A DNA stretch of 60,080 nucleotides from Rhodopseudomonas sp. (GTDB taxonomy: Bacteria; Pseudomonadota; Alphaproteobacteria; Rhizobiales; Xanthobacteraceae). The translations under genes and the position numbers were made by a program. The notes under the pieces are model-generated. The model saw only the letters and a list, made by a program, of their open reading frames with translations, had not been told where the DNA came from and made no database searches. The DNA lies in the NCBI GenBank assembly GCA_016124795.1, contig WGNB01000061.1, forward strand, positions 1 through 60,080. The letters are read 5' to 3'. Positions 7,726-15,906 of the stretch are shown here, piece after piece. The first letter of the stretch is position 1, and each line of letters starts with the position of its first letter.

Positions 7726-8775
7726 CTATTGCCCGAACGGCTTCTCGGTCGCCAACCGCTTCACGGCTTCCTGCGCGATACTCAGATCGAACAGTTTGTT
7801 CTCCGGAACTTTCTTTTCGACCAGGTGGAAATAGTCAGCCCAATAATCCTGCATCGCCATCACCGACTTGACGTTCGGAATGCCGTCTTCGTTGGTATAG
7901 GACCAGTTCGGCGCAATCGCCTTGACCAATTCGGGCTTTTTCAACGCGGTCCGCTTGGCGAGAATTTCAACGATGTCCGGATGCTTGTCCGGCGCGCCGG
8001 CGGCCGCGTTGAATTCCTTGACGCCCTGCAAATAGGCCATGGCAAAACGCACCATTACGTCCCGGTGTTCCTTGATAAATGCGCTGCGTGCGGCGTAGAG
8101 GCCAACCGCGCCGTCCGGATCGATCTGATCGTCCACCGCGACGATCGGACCCCATTTGTTGTTCTGGGCGAAGAAGCCGAACTGATAGGCAAGATCGGTT
8201 GCATCGACCTGTTTCTGGCCGAGCATCTTCATCAGGTCGGGCTGCGGCACATTGGTCACCCAGGTCACGTCCTTGCGCGGATCGAGTCCGGCATTCTGCA
8301 ACGCCTTGGCGAAGAGATACTGGTTGATGCTGCCGGTCGCCGACAGGCCAATCCGCTTGCCCTTGAGCTTGGAGAAATCGGCCAGGGATTTGACGCCGCC
8401 GTCGTAAAGCTCCTTCGTCACATTGATGACGGTGTAGCCGCGACCCTTCTTGTTATTGCCGCGGTCGAGCACGAAGACCAGCGGCGCACCCTTGGCGATA
8501 CTGTTGAACAGCCCGGCATTGGCGGTCATGAAGGAAATATCGATTTCGCCGGAAATCAGCGAGGGCACGGCCAGCGCGCCGTCGATGAACATCTTCGGCT
8601 CGACGGTGATGCCGAGTTTGTCGAAATAACCCTTCTCCTGCGCGACGAAGAAGCCGCCGCCGGTGATAAAGGGCCCCTCGCCGACCCGCACCACGTCCTT
8701 GGCTTGCGCCGGCGAAAACCCGGTCAACGCCACCCCCAAGGCGGCGATGGCAGCGAACACGTTAGAGAACCTCAT
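7726..8775 (-). CDS. NitT/TauT-type ABC transporter substrate-binding protein
   Basis: A 349-residue periplasmic binding protein with a Sec signal peptide (cleavage near SPAQA, residue 25). The mature protein shows the NMT1/SsuA-like fold: GGFFVAQEKGYFDKLGITVE, the SLISGEIDISFMTAN segment and KGKRIGLSATGS. Ligands in this superfamily include nitrate, sulfonates, taurine, thiamine precursors and aromatic acids; sequence alone does not choose. Given the sulfur-rich setting a sulfonate is conceivable, but no desulfonating oxygenase is adjacent. It is the last gene of the ridA-ATPase-permease-binding protein operon. Confidence 0.9.
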   Translation of the reverse strand: MRFSNVFAAIAALGVALTGFSPAQAKDVVRVGEGPFITGGGFFVAQEKGYFDKLGITVEPKMFIDGALAVPSLISGEIDISFMTANAGLFNSIAKGAPLVFVLDRGNNKKGRGYTVINVTKELYDGGVKSLADFSKLKGKRIGLSATGSINQYLFAKALQNAGLDPRKDVTWVTNVPQPDLMKMLGQKQVDATDLAYQFGFFAQNNKWGPIVAVDDQIDPDGAVGLYAARSAFIKEHRDVMVRFAMAYLQGVKEFNAAAGAPDKHPDIVEILAKRTALKKPELVKAIAPNWSYTNEDGIPNVKSVMAMQDYWADYFHLVEKKVPENKLFDLSIAQEAVKRLATEKPFGQ

Positions 8776-8811
8776 AGAACAACTCCATTGATGACGGATG
8801 CCGGTAAGGTT

Positions 8812-9609
8812 TCAGTGATCCCGATGCGCCCAGGGGGCGATCAGGCGGTCGATGCGTTTCTGTCCGTAAGTGATGACGGCGCCGAAGATGGCGAGCACGA
8901 TCAGTCCGGCGAAGACCTTCTCGGTCTCCAGCACCTGACCAGCATGGATCAGCAGATAACCCATGCCGCTATCGCTGGTGCCGCCGATCATCTCGGCCGC
9001 GACGATCATGATGATGGTGACGCCCATACCGAGCTGAAGGCCGGAAAAGATGCCGGGCAGCGCGGCCGGGATCACCACGTTGAACTGGACCTGCCGCGCG
9101 TTGGCGCCGAGATCCTTCGCGGCTTTCATCAGGCCGCTGTCGACCTGCCGGATCGCGGCGAACGTGCTGATTGCGACCGGGAAAAATGCCGTCACGGCGC
9201 TAATGACGATCTTGTAGGACTCGCCGGTGCCGAGCCAGATGATCAGTAGCGGAATCAGCGATATTTTCGGCAATGGATAAAGCGCGGCAATCCAGGGATC
9301 GACGATGCGAGCGATCAGAGCCGACATGCCCATCGCGATGCCGACCAGAATGCCGAAGAACCCGGCGACCAGGAAGCCGGCCATAATCCGCAGGAAGGTG
9401 ATCGACAGATGGTAGGGCATCGAGCCATCGAGCGTCATCTCGATCAGGTATTTGACGATCGCGCTCGGCGCCGGCAGATAGATCGGCGGAATGTCCCGGA
9501 TGCGAACCGTCAGCTCCCAGACCAGCAGGAACGCGGCGATCACCAGATAAGGCGCCAGCCAGTAAAGCGCCGCCGTGACCCTGTTGCCGGATTTGCCGCC
9601 GCCGCTCAT
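8812..9609 (-). CDS. NitT/TauT-type ABC transporter permease
   Basis: A 265-residue inner-membrane permease of the BPD_transp_1 (SsuC/TauC) type with about six membrane segments. The cytoplasmic coupling loop is KAAKDLGANARQVQFNVVIPAALPGIFSGLQLGMG, matching the EAA motif that contacts the ATPase. The start at 9609 (MSGGGKSG) lies two bases after the stop of the ATPase gene, indicating tight coupling. Confidence 0.92.
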   Translation of the reverse strand: MSGGGKSGNRVTAALYWLAPYLVIAAFLLVWELTVRIRDIPPIYLPAPSAIVKYLIEMTLDGSMPYHLSITFLRIMAGFLVAGFFGILVGIAMGMSALIARIVDPWIAALYPLPKISLIPLLIIWLGTGESYKIVISAVTAFFPVAISTFAAIRQVDSGLMKAAKDLGANARQVQFNVVIPAALPGIFSGLQLGMGVTIIMIVAAEMIGGTSDSGMGYLLIHAGQVLETEKVFAGLIVLAIFGAVITYGQKRIDRLIAPWAHRDH

Positions 9610-9611
9610 CG

Positions 9612-10409
9612 TCAACCCGCCATTTCTTCCTGCTGCCGCATCGAGGACAGCACTTCCTCGCGAATGAGATGCAGCGCCCGGTCATATAGCCTCCCGAACT
9701 CCGGGGTATTGACCATGTCCTGCGAGCGTGGCCTTGGCAGATCGACCTTGATGACTTCCTTGATCCGGCCCGGCCGCGCCGTCATCACCACCACCTCGTC
9801 ACCGAGCAAAATGGCTTCGTCGATGGCATGGGTGACGAACAACACCGTCATCTTCGAGCGCTCGTAAATGCGCGCGAGCTCCTCCTGCATGACGATTTTG
9901 GTCTGGGCATCGAGCGCGCCGAACGGCTCGTCCATCAACATGATCGGACGTTCCATGATCAGCGCGCGCGCCAGCGCGACCCGCTGGCGCATGCCGCCCG
10001 ACAATTGCGGCGGGCGATGCCGCTCGAAACCGCGCAGGCCGACCGAGGCCAAGAGCCGGGTCGCCTTCTCATAACGCTCCGACTTGCCGACGCCCTGCAT
10101 CTCAAGCCCGAAGGCGACATTGTCGATGACGGTGCGCCAGGGAAACAGATTGAGGTGCTGCCACATCATCACCGAGTGGCTACCGAGCGGCTGACCGGCC
10201 TGGTCTTGGCCGCCGATCGTGACGCTGCCGCCGGTGAAAGGCTCGATACCGCCGACGATCTGGATCATCGTGCTCTTGCCGCAACCGCTCGGTCCCAGGA
10301 TGCAGGAGAAGCGTTGCGACGGAAACCGATGGCTGACGCGGTCAAGCGCCACGACCTGGTGGGATGAATCGCCAAAGACCTGACTGAGGTTATCGACGAC
10401 GATGTCCAT
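9612..10409 (-). CDS. NitT/TauT-type ABC transporter ATP-binding protein
   Basis: A 265-residue ABC ATPase of the SsuB/TauB group that powers import through the adjacent permease. Walker A is GPSGCGKST (residues 39-47), the signature LSGGMRQRVALARAL starts at residue 136, Walker B is IMLMDEP (156-162), and the switch histidine is in VTHAIDEAI. All catalytic residues are present. It lies between the ridA and permease genes. Confidence 0.93.
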   Translation of the reverse strand: MDIVVDNLSQVFGDSSHQVVALDRVSHRFPSQRFSCILGPSGCGKSTMIQIVGGIEPFTGGSVTIGGQDQAGQPLGSHSVMMWQHLNLFPWRTVIDNVAFGLEMQGVGKSERYEKATRLLASVGLRGFERHRPPQLSGGMRQRVALARALIMERPIMLMDEPFGALDAQTKIVMQEELARIYERSKMTVLFVTHAIDEAILLGDEVVVMTARPGRIKEVIKVDLPRPRSQDMVNTPEFGRLYDRALHLIREEVLSSMRQQEEMAG

Positions 10410-10443
10410 CAGATCCGTCCGTCTCGGTGGCCGCGCTTGATCA

Positions 10444-10833
10444 TCACGGGATCACCGCGATGCCCTGAATCTCGATCAGGATTTCCGGCTGGGCAAAGCC
10501 GGTGACGGTGATGGCGGCGCTGGCCGGGAAATCCTTGCCGAAGATCTCTTCCCGAATCTGGGTCATCGGCGTGGTATGGCGCACATCGGTCACAAACACG
10601 GTCATGGTGACGAGGTCGGACAATTTGGCGCCGGCATCGGCCAAGGTGGCGGCGATGTTTTCAAACGTCCGACGGCACTGCGCCTCGAAATTGCCGGCCA
10701 GCGACGAGCCGTCTCCGGCCGTCTGACCGGTATGGCCGGCGACGTAGATTGTTTTCGCCGCGCCGGAAATAACAACCGCTGGGGAAAACGCGCGCTTCTG
10801 TTGCCAAGTGCCGCGAACGAAGGTCTTTTGCAA
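10444..10833 (-). CDS. RidA/YjgF-family protein
   Basis: A RidA-type protein of about 129 residues. Members hydrolyse reactive enamines/imines formed from amino acids; others act in degradation pathways. The fold core is ISGAAKTIYVAGHTGQTAGDG, DAGAKLSDLVTMTVFVTDVRH and ASAAITVTGFAQPEILIEIQGIAVIP. RidA archetypes carry an arginine in a R-[SA]-[AC]-[VI] context; here the place reads PASAAITV, so classic imine deaminase activity is doubtful. Start: a TTG at 10833 with AGGAG (10844-10840) gives the usual length; a GTG at 10905 would add 24 residues. First gene of the ABC operon, so it may act on the imported compound. Confidence 0.8.
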   Translation of the reverse strand: MQKTFVRGTWQQKRAFSPAVVISGAAKTIYVAGHTGQTAGDGSSLAGNFEAQCRRTFENIAATLADAGAKLSDLVTMTVFVTDVRHTTPMTQIREEIFGKDFPASAAITVTGFAQPEILIEIQGIAVIP

Positions 10834-10931
10834 AACATGCTCCTGATCGTAAATCCGCACCGAACGCGGCGCTCTGTTCGGCTCCCGGCTCGACTCCGGC
10901 GCCACGCCGGGCTATCCCGCAAGCTTCAATA

Positions 10932-10960
10932 AATCATGACATCGAGTATCTTAATGTCAA
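10932..10960. promoter_or_regulatory. Inverted repeat TGACAT-N11-ATGTCA, candidate MarR operator and ridA promoter
   Basis: Arms at 10937-10942 and 10954-10959 lie at the start of the MarR gene. On the minus strand the right end reads TTGACA (10960-10955), a consensus -35 for the ridA-ABC operon; the matching -10 is weak (TGATTT or ATGATT). A MarR dimer bound here would block both directions. The repeat overlaps the possible ATG starts of the regulator at 10936 and 10954. Confidence 0.45.
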
Positions 10961-11604
10961 GACAAACGCCGCAGCGTCCGAAGCCCAAAAAACAGCCAGC
11001 CGCGCGCGCCACCGCGGCGGGCGCGACCGAGGCGTCGCAAACCATTGCGCCGTCGTCGACAAAGACCACAGCGACCGGCGATTCCATCGAAGCGCTGCTC
11101 AGCGAATGGCGGCGCGAAAGGCCCGACCTCGACCCCTCGCCCTTCGGAATCTTCGGGCGGATCTGGCGGCTGTCTGCCGGTTTATTGAGCGATGCCGAAT
11201 ACTGGCTGGCGCCGATCGGACTGACCTTCGAGTCGTTCAGCGTCATCGTGACGCTGCGTCGCGCCGGCGCACCTTTCGAACTCAACCCGACGGCGCTCTA
11301 CCGCGAGTCGCTGTTGTCGTCGGGCGCGATCACCAACCGTATCGACCGGGTCGAAGCGCAGGGACTGGTCAAACGCCTGCCCGATCCGAACGATCGGCGG
11401 GGCACCATCGTCCGTTTGACGCCGAAAGGCCGTGCTTTGGCCGACCGCGCCATCAAGCTGCATTTCGAGTCGCTGGCGCAATCGCTATCCGGACTCGAGC
11501 AGCCGGACCGCGACCTGCTGGCGAGACTTCTTGGTAAATTATTGTTGTCAGTTGAACACAATCGGCCGCTAGAACGCGGCACCGGCCGCAGCCGGCGCAA
11601 ATGA
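10936..11604 (+). CDS. MarR-family transcriptional regulator
   Basis: A winged-helix regulator (up to 222 residues) with a low-complexity N-terminal extension of about 50 residues rich in Pro, Lys, Ala and Thr. The MarR domain follows: FGRIWRLSAGLLSDAEYWLAPIGLTFESFSVIVTLRRAG, recognition helix LLSSGAITNRIDRVEAQGLV, and wing RLPDPNDRRGTIVRLTPKGRALAD. Such proteins usually repress an adjacent operon until they bind a small, often aromatic, ligand. It is divergent from ridA and the ABC transporter, its likely target. The start could be 10936 or 10954; both sit in the inverted repeat. Confidence 0.87.
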   Translation: MTSSILMSRQTPQRPKPKKQPAARATAAGATEASQTIAPSSTKTTATGDSIEALLSEWRRERPDLDPSPFGIFGRIWRLSAGLLSDAEYWLAPIGLTFESFSVIVTLRRAGAPFELNPTALYRESLLSSGAITNRIDRVEAQGLVKRLPDPNDRRGTIVRLTPKGRALADRAIKLHFESLAQSLSGLEQPDRDLLARLLGKLLLSVEHNRPLERGTGRSRRK

Positions 11605-11663
11605 GCCACATTTGCAACCCTCTATCCCAAGAATAGGGCTACTACCTAACCCCGGAATGCGTA

Positions 11664-11692
11664 TTGTTGCAGTGCAGCATTCGTGCTAGTTT
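11664..11692 (+). promoter_or_regulatory. Probable promoter of the 110-residue protein gene
   Basis: TTGTTG (11664-11669) and TAGTTT (11687-11692) are separated by 17 bases and lie 34 bases before the start codon at 11726. Sequence match only. Confidence 0.35.
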
Positions 11693-11725
11693 GAATTTGG
11701 ACGTCGAGTCGAAAAGAGACCTGAG

Positions 11726-12058
11726 ATGAGCGGAAACAGCAAAAAGACCTGGAACACCAAATACGGCGCGCGCCGGGTTCGCGAGGAAGCACCGGTTCTG
11801 GCCGAAGCCATCGTTGCCGCGCAGGGTCTTTCGGACAATATCGACGAACAGGCCGACATCGCCGCTTCGCTGATGGGTCTGCCGCGCGAACAGGTCTATG
11901 CTGAACTCCAGAAAATGGCGCCCCGCTCCAAGGATGTCGTCCGCACCGTCGCCTTTACCGGCCCGGCGTCGGCGCCGCGCACCTTCGTCGTCGAGCGCAA
12001 GACGACGCGGCGCATTATCCCGGCGGCCAACCGTCCGGCACGCAGCGTTTCGGCCTGA
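11726..12058 (+). CDS. Conserved small protein of unknown function
   Basis: A 110-residue protein without signal peptide or membrane segment. The N-terminal half (KTWNTKYGARRVREEAPVLAEAIVAAQGLSDN) is charged and helical; the C-terminus is basic (RKTTRRIIPAANRPARS). It resembles in outline small proteins seen across Hyphomicrobiales, but I know of no assigned function. It precedes the zeta-toxin-like gene by 131 bases on the same strand; nothing marks it as an antitoxin. Confidence 0.75.
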   Translation: MSGNSKKTWNTKYGARRVREEAPVLAEAIVAAQGLSDNIDEQADIAASLMGLPREQVYAELQKMAPRSKDVVRTVAFTGPASAPRTFVVERKTTRRIIPAANRPARSVSA

Positions 12059-12081
12059 TCACGTTCGATAACGGATCATTG

Positions 12082-12100
12082 CAAACGCCTCGCGCGTTTG
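12082..12100. terminator. Short hairpin after the 110-residue protein gene
   Basis: CAAACGC and GCGTTTG form a 7-base-pair stem with a 5-base loop, 24 bases after the stop codon. It has no T-run, so it is a weak terminator at best. Confidence 0.3.
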
Positions 12101-12189
12101 ACGCGCCCTGCGTTGGCGGTCGTTTTCCGCGCCATCGATAGTCTGCTAGCATCCCACTGCGCAAAGTCAGCTCAACGGGCGGCGACAGG

Positions 12190-14028
12190 ATGGATGCCAA
12201 GCCGGGACCGGGCGGGTACAGCGCGTGGCATCCGGGCCTGGAATCCGAGCTGCCGCGCCGGTACATGCCGCTTTCAACGATGTTCCGGCCGGACAATGTG
12301 TCGACCGGCATCGCCAAAGCCGAAGAACTCAGCGATTACTGCGGGCTGCCGCTTTACGATCTCGTCGCCTTCCGGGTCGAGCGCCTGATCGTTCACGAAC
12401 TGCTGATCCGGGTTACCGCCGGCATCGCCGTGCCGGACGGCACCAAATATGTCGACCTCGGCACCAATTTCCGTCAGATCGCCGCGACCGTCCTCAATCG
12501 CTACATTGCGCCGCATCGCGCCGAACTTGGCCAACTGTTCGACCGGACGATCCGCGATGCCGCAACCCTGATCGATGCCGAACTGACGGCGGCGCTGGCC
12601 ACCGACCGCCGCACGTCCGACACGGCGCCTCCTCGCCGGCTCTGGCCGTGGCCTTTCGCCAAACGCAGATCGAAAAACCAAACACCGAGACTCCCGCCGC
12701 GGACGACGGAAGAAACCGCCGAGATGCGCGATCAGGCCACGATCGCCCGGTGGCGCGACAAATCCGAAAGCACCGACGACCGTCTTGCATCGTCCTGCTA
12801 CGCCGCCCTCGCCCGCGTCGCCACCGCCATCGTCGCCCGACGCGGTCGCCTCTATATCGACAAAGACCTGATCGCCGAGATCGCCATCACACTGGTCGGG
12901 AACGATTACGGCAGCGAGGTCATCGGCCATGCCATCGAACCTATGGTCGAGCAGGCGGTGACCCAGGAAGGCTACAAGCGTTTGCCGGCGCAGCAAAAGC
13001 CGGTGGTGATGAACGTCAAGGGTGCTTCGGCCGCCGGCAAGAGCACGATGCGGCCGTTGCAGCGGCGTCTCGCCAGCAAGCTGAATTTCCCCTGGGACGA
13101 ATTCGCCCTGATCAGCCCGGATATCTGGCGCAAGTTTCTCCTCGACTACGAGGCTCTCGGCCCGGCCTATAAATACGCCGGCACCATGACCGGGCATGAA
13201 GTCGAAATCATCGACAAGAAACTCGACCGCTATATGGCGGCCCGCGCCGCACGCGGCGAGATGTCCCATCTCCTGATCGACCGCTTCCGTTTCGACAGCT
13301 TCGCGCCGGTGACCGACGGCAAGGGCTCCAGCACGCTGCTGACCCGCTTCGGCGATCTGGTTTATATGTTTTTCGTCATCACGCCGCCCGAACAAACGGT
13401 CGAGCGGGCTTGGGCGCGCGGCCTCAAGGTCGGCCGCTATAAGGCCGTGGAAGACCTGCTGGCGCATAACGTCGAAGCCTTCACCGGCATGCCGGAACTG
13501 TTCTTCACCTGGGCGCTCATTGCCGGCAAGCGCGTGCATTATGAATTCCTCGACAACAGCGTCGCCGAAGGCCGGCCGCCCCGCACCGTCGCCTTCGGCT
13601 GGGGCGGCGAGATGACGGTGCTCGATATCAAAGCGATGCTCGACATCGACCGCTTCCGCAAAATCAATATCCACGCGCATGAGGCTAATGAAGTCTATGA
13701 CGGCGACAATCTGGCGCCGGAGGCCAACACCGATTTTCTCAAGCGCTGTGCGCGCTTCATCCCGACGATCAATTTCGCCGATTACGAAACCGGCGCGATC
13801 TATGCCCGCCTGCACCAGGGTCACTGGGTCTGGCGTGACGAACAAGCCTTCGCCAACGCGATGCACGATCCCGATAGCAAGGCCGGACTGGAAGCGGTCG
13901 CGCCCAAACGCTGCGACGGTACCGACGCAGCCATCAACCAGTGGATCGATCTATCGCCGGAAAAAGTCCACACCCTTGGCGTCTGGGGCGAACATTCGCG
14001 CGACGATGTGATGCAACGAGAAGCTTAA
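12190..14028 (+). CDS. Large P-loop protein with a zeta-toxin-like kinase domain
   Basis: A 612-residue soluble protein. The N-terminal 270 residues are mostly helical with a Pro/Arg-rich linker (about 145-175) and no domain I recognise. A Walker A motif GASAAGKST (278-286) opens a kinase-like domain; ISPDIWRKFLLDYEALGP (308-325) and the following GTMTGHEVEIIDKKLDRYM resemble the substrate-binding part of zeta toxins and related phosphotransferases. The C-terminal portion (470-612, FGWGGEMTVLDIKAML...) is unassigned. Zeta toxins phosphorylate UDP-N-acetylglucosamine, but no epsilon antitoxin is adjacent and the protein is more than twice the usual size, so another kinase role is more likely. 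The start at 12190 follows an AGG site. Confidence 0.8.
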   Translation: MDAKPGPGGYSAWHPGLESELPRRYMPLSTMFRPDNVSTGIAKAEELSDYCGLPLYDLVAFRVERLIVHELLIRVTAGIAVPDGTKYVDLGTNFRQIAATVLNRYIAPHRAELGQLFDRTIRDAATLIDAELTAALATDRRTSDTAPPRRLWPWPFAKRRSKNQTPRLPPRTTEETAEMRDQATIARWRDKSESTDDRLASSCYAALARVATAIVARRGRLYIDKDLIAEIAITLVGNDYGSEVIGHAIEPMVEQAVTQEGYKRLPAQQKPVVMNVKGASAAGKSTMRPLQRRLASKLNFPWDEFALISPDIWRKFLLDYEALGPAYKYAGTMTGHEVEIIDKKLDRYMAARAARGEMSHLLIDRFRFDSFAPVTDGKGSSTLLTRFGDLVYMFFVITPPEQTVERAWARGLKVGRYKAVEDLLAHNVEAFTGMPELFFTWALIAGKRVHYEFLDNSVAEGRPPRTVAFGWGGEMTVLDIKAMLDIDRFRKINIHAHEANEVYDGDNLAPEANTDFLKRCARFIPTINFADYETGAIYARLHQGHWVWRDEQAFANAMHDPDSKAGLEAVAPKRCDGTDAAINQWIDLSPEKVHTLGVWGEHSRDDVMQREA

Positions 14029-14040
14029 TCGGCGCGGCTT

Positions 14041-15861
14041 TTACGCCGGAGCGACATCGGTCAGCCGCATCTGAACCCGCTCCTGGCCCTGCCAGCGATC
14101 GACGGTGAGATAGCCTGCGGCGTGCATGGCCCGGCCGCGATTATCGATCAACGCCTTGCCCAATGGCGTTCCGACGACTCGAAACGCGATGGCATTGACG
14201 AAATTGCCGTCGCCGGATCGGAAACGTGCACGAATATGATTTTCGCCAACCGGATCGACATATGCCAGCGTGTGGCTTGGTAGCGCCAGCACCGGCTCGG
14301 GATTGCCGGCGCCATAAGGTCCGGCCCTGCCGAGCATCTCGACCAGCGCCGGCGTGACACCGCCGGCGCTGACCGCGCCATCGATCATCAGCGACCGGTC
14401 GCGCCGCGCGATTTCGACCGAAGCCGCCAAGGTTTCTTCCATGAAGGCACGGAAGGCACCAAGCCCGCCCTTGGCCAGCGTGATGCCAGCCGCCATGGCG
14501 TGACCGCCACCTTTGACCAGCAACCCTTCATGCACCGCCTGACGCACCGCGCGCCCGAGATCGACGCCGGCAATCGAACGACCCGAACCGGTGCCGGTGC
14601 CGCCCGGTTCCAGCGCGATGGCAAAGGCCGGCCGGCCATAACGCTCTTTCAGTCGCGCCGCCACCAGACCGACGACGCCGGGATGCCAGCCGGCCTGGGC
14701 CGTCACCACCACCGCGCCCTTCTCTTCAAGCCCAAGCGCGGCCATCGCCTCGGCTTCGGCCTGCTCGACCGCGGCGGCCTCGATCAAGCGGCGCTCACCG
14801 TTCAGCCGGTCGAGTTCGGCGGCAATCCGCCCGGCCTCGATCGGATCGTCTTCCAGCATCAGGCGAACGCCGAGATCGGCGCGCCCGATCCGCCCGCCGG
14901 CATTGATGCGCGGCCCCAACAGAAAGCCGAGATGAAAAGCCTCCGGCGGACCGTTGAGCCGGGCGGCGTCCATCAACGCCGTCAACCCGACCTGCTCGCG
15001 CCGCCGCATCGCGATCAAACCCTTGGCGACGAAGGCACGGTTCAGGCCCTTCAACGGTACGACGTCGGCGACCGTGCCGAGCGCGACCAGATCGAGCCAG
15101 GACAACAGGTCCGGCGCCGGCCGCGTCGCAGCGAAAAAATCGCGCTGGCGCAATTCGCGCGTCAAAGCCACCAGAGTCATGAACACGACGCCGGCGGCGC
15201 ACAAATAACCCAGGCCCGACAAATCATCGGCACGGTTCGGATTGACGATGGCGACCGCCTGCGGCAGCTCCACGTCGGCCTGGTGATGATCGAGAACGAC
15301 GGTGTCGAGGCCGAGCTTGGCCGCCTCGCCCAGCGCAGCAATGCTGGTGGTGCCGCAGTCGACGGTGACCAGCAGCTTTACGCTTTGCGCGGCAAAGCCT
15401 TCAATCGCGTCGGCATTGGGCCCATAGCCTTCGAAGATCCGGTCCGGGATATAGACGATGGGATCGAGACCGCACTGACGCAGATAGCGCGCCAGCAACG
15501 CCGACGAGGTCGCGCCGTCGACGTCGTAATCGCCGAAGATCGCGACCTTCTCGGCCCGAACAATCGCATCGGCGAGCCGGCCTGCGGCCGCGCTCATGCC
15601 CGACAGCACCGACGGATCGGGCATCAAGTTCTTGATCGTCGGATCAAGATAGCTGGCGGCTTCGTCGGCCTCAATACCCCGGCCCGCCAGCACCCGCGCC
15701 AGCAATTCCGGGGTGCCGTTGCGCTGAACGATGGTGGTCGCCCGCGCCAGCCCGCGCGCGTCAAGACGGTCCTTCCACGCCCGCCCGGTCGCCGACTTCT
15801 CGACGCCGAGGAAAAAACGATCCGGCTCGTTCACCGCCGTTGCCGGCCACACCATCGTCAT
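14041..15861 (-). CDS. recJ: RecJ, single-strand-specific 5-prime to 3-prime exonuclease
   Basis: A DHH-family nuclease (606 residues) acting in recombination, mismatch and base-excision repair. Manganese-binding motifs are visible: FGDYDVDGATSSALLARYL, VTVDCGTTS, VLDHHQ (the DHH motif) and, in the DHHA1 domain, the glycine-rich GGGHAMAAG. The C-terminal OB-like domain closes the active site. It is the third gene of the hom-glpX-recJ run, 45 bases after glpX. ATG codons at 15861 and 15855 are both possible starts. Convergent with the P-loop protein gene, with only 12 bases between. Confidence 0.95.
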   Translation of the reverse strand: MTMVWPATAVNEPDRFFLGVEKSATGRAWKDRLDARGLARATTIVQRNGTPELLARVLAGRGIEADEAASYLDPTIKNLMPDPSVLSGMSAAAGRLADAIVRAEKVAIFGDYDVDGATSSALLARYLRQCGLDPIVYIPDRIFEGYGPNADAIEGFAAQSVKLLVTVDCGTTSIAALGEAAKLGLDTVVLDHHQADVELPQAVAIVNPNRADDLSGLGYLCAAGVVFMTLVALTRELRQRDFFAATRPAPDLLSWLDLVALGTVADVVPLKGLNRAFVAKGLIAMRRREQVGLTALMDAARLNGPPEAFHLGFLLGPRINAGGRIGRADLGVRLMLEDDPIEAGRIAAELDRLNGERRLIEAAAVEQAEAEAMAALGLEEKGAVVVTAQAGWHPGVVGLVAARLKERYGRPAFAIALEPGGTGTGSGRSIAGVDLGRAVRQAVHEGLLVKGGGHAMAAGITLAKGGLGAFRAFMEETLAASVEIARRDRSLMIDGAVSAGGVTPALVEMLGRAGPYGAGNPEPVLALPSHTLAYVDPVGENHIRARFRSGDGNFVNAIAFRVVGTPLGKALIDNRGRAMHAAGYLTVDRWQGQERVQMRLTDVAPA

Positions 15862-15906
15862 ACCACGCAGATGTCATAGCGCGGATGAGCTGCGCCAAAT
15901 CCCGCT

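Noticed and set aside
7132-9249. Very long plus-strand open frame of about 700 codons opposite the ABC and reductase genes
   Set aside because: It is antisense to well-identified genes, is rich in Arg, His, Asp and Gly, and has no domain. Such frames arise from third-position GC bias.
12274-13866. Minus-strand open frame of 530 codons opposite the P-loop kinase gene
   Set aside because: Shadow of the plus-strand gene; no ribosome site or recognisable domain. Similar frames at 27494-29104, 20271-21791 and 56499-58550 are rejected for the same reason.
11726-14028. The 110-residue protein and the zeta-like protein as a toxin-antitoxin pair
   Set aside because: A 131-base gap with a hairpin separates them, the small protein does not resemble epsilon or other antitoxins, and the large protein is not of typical toxin size.
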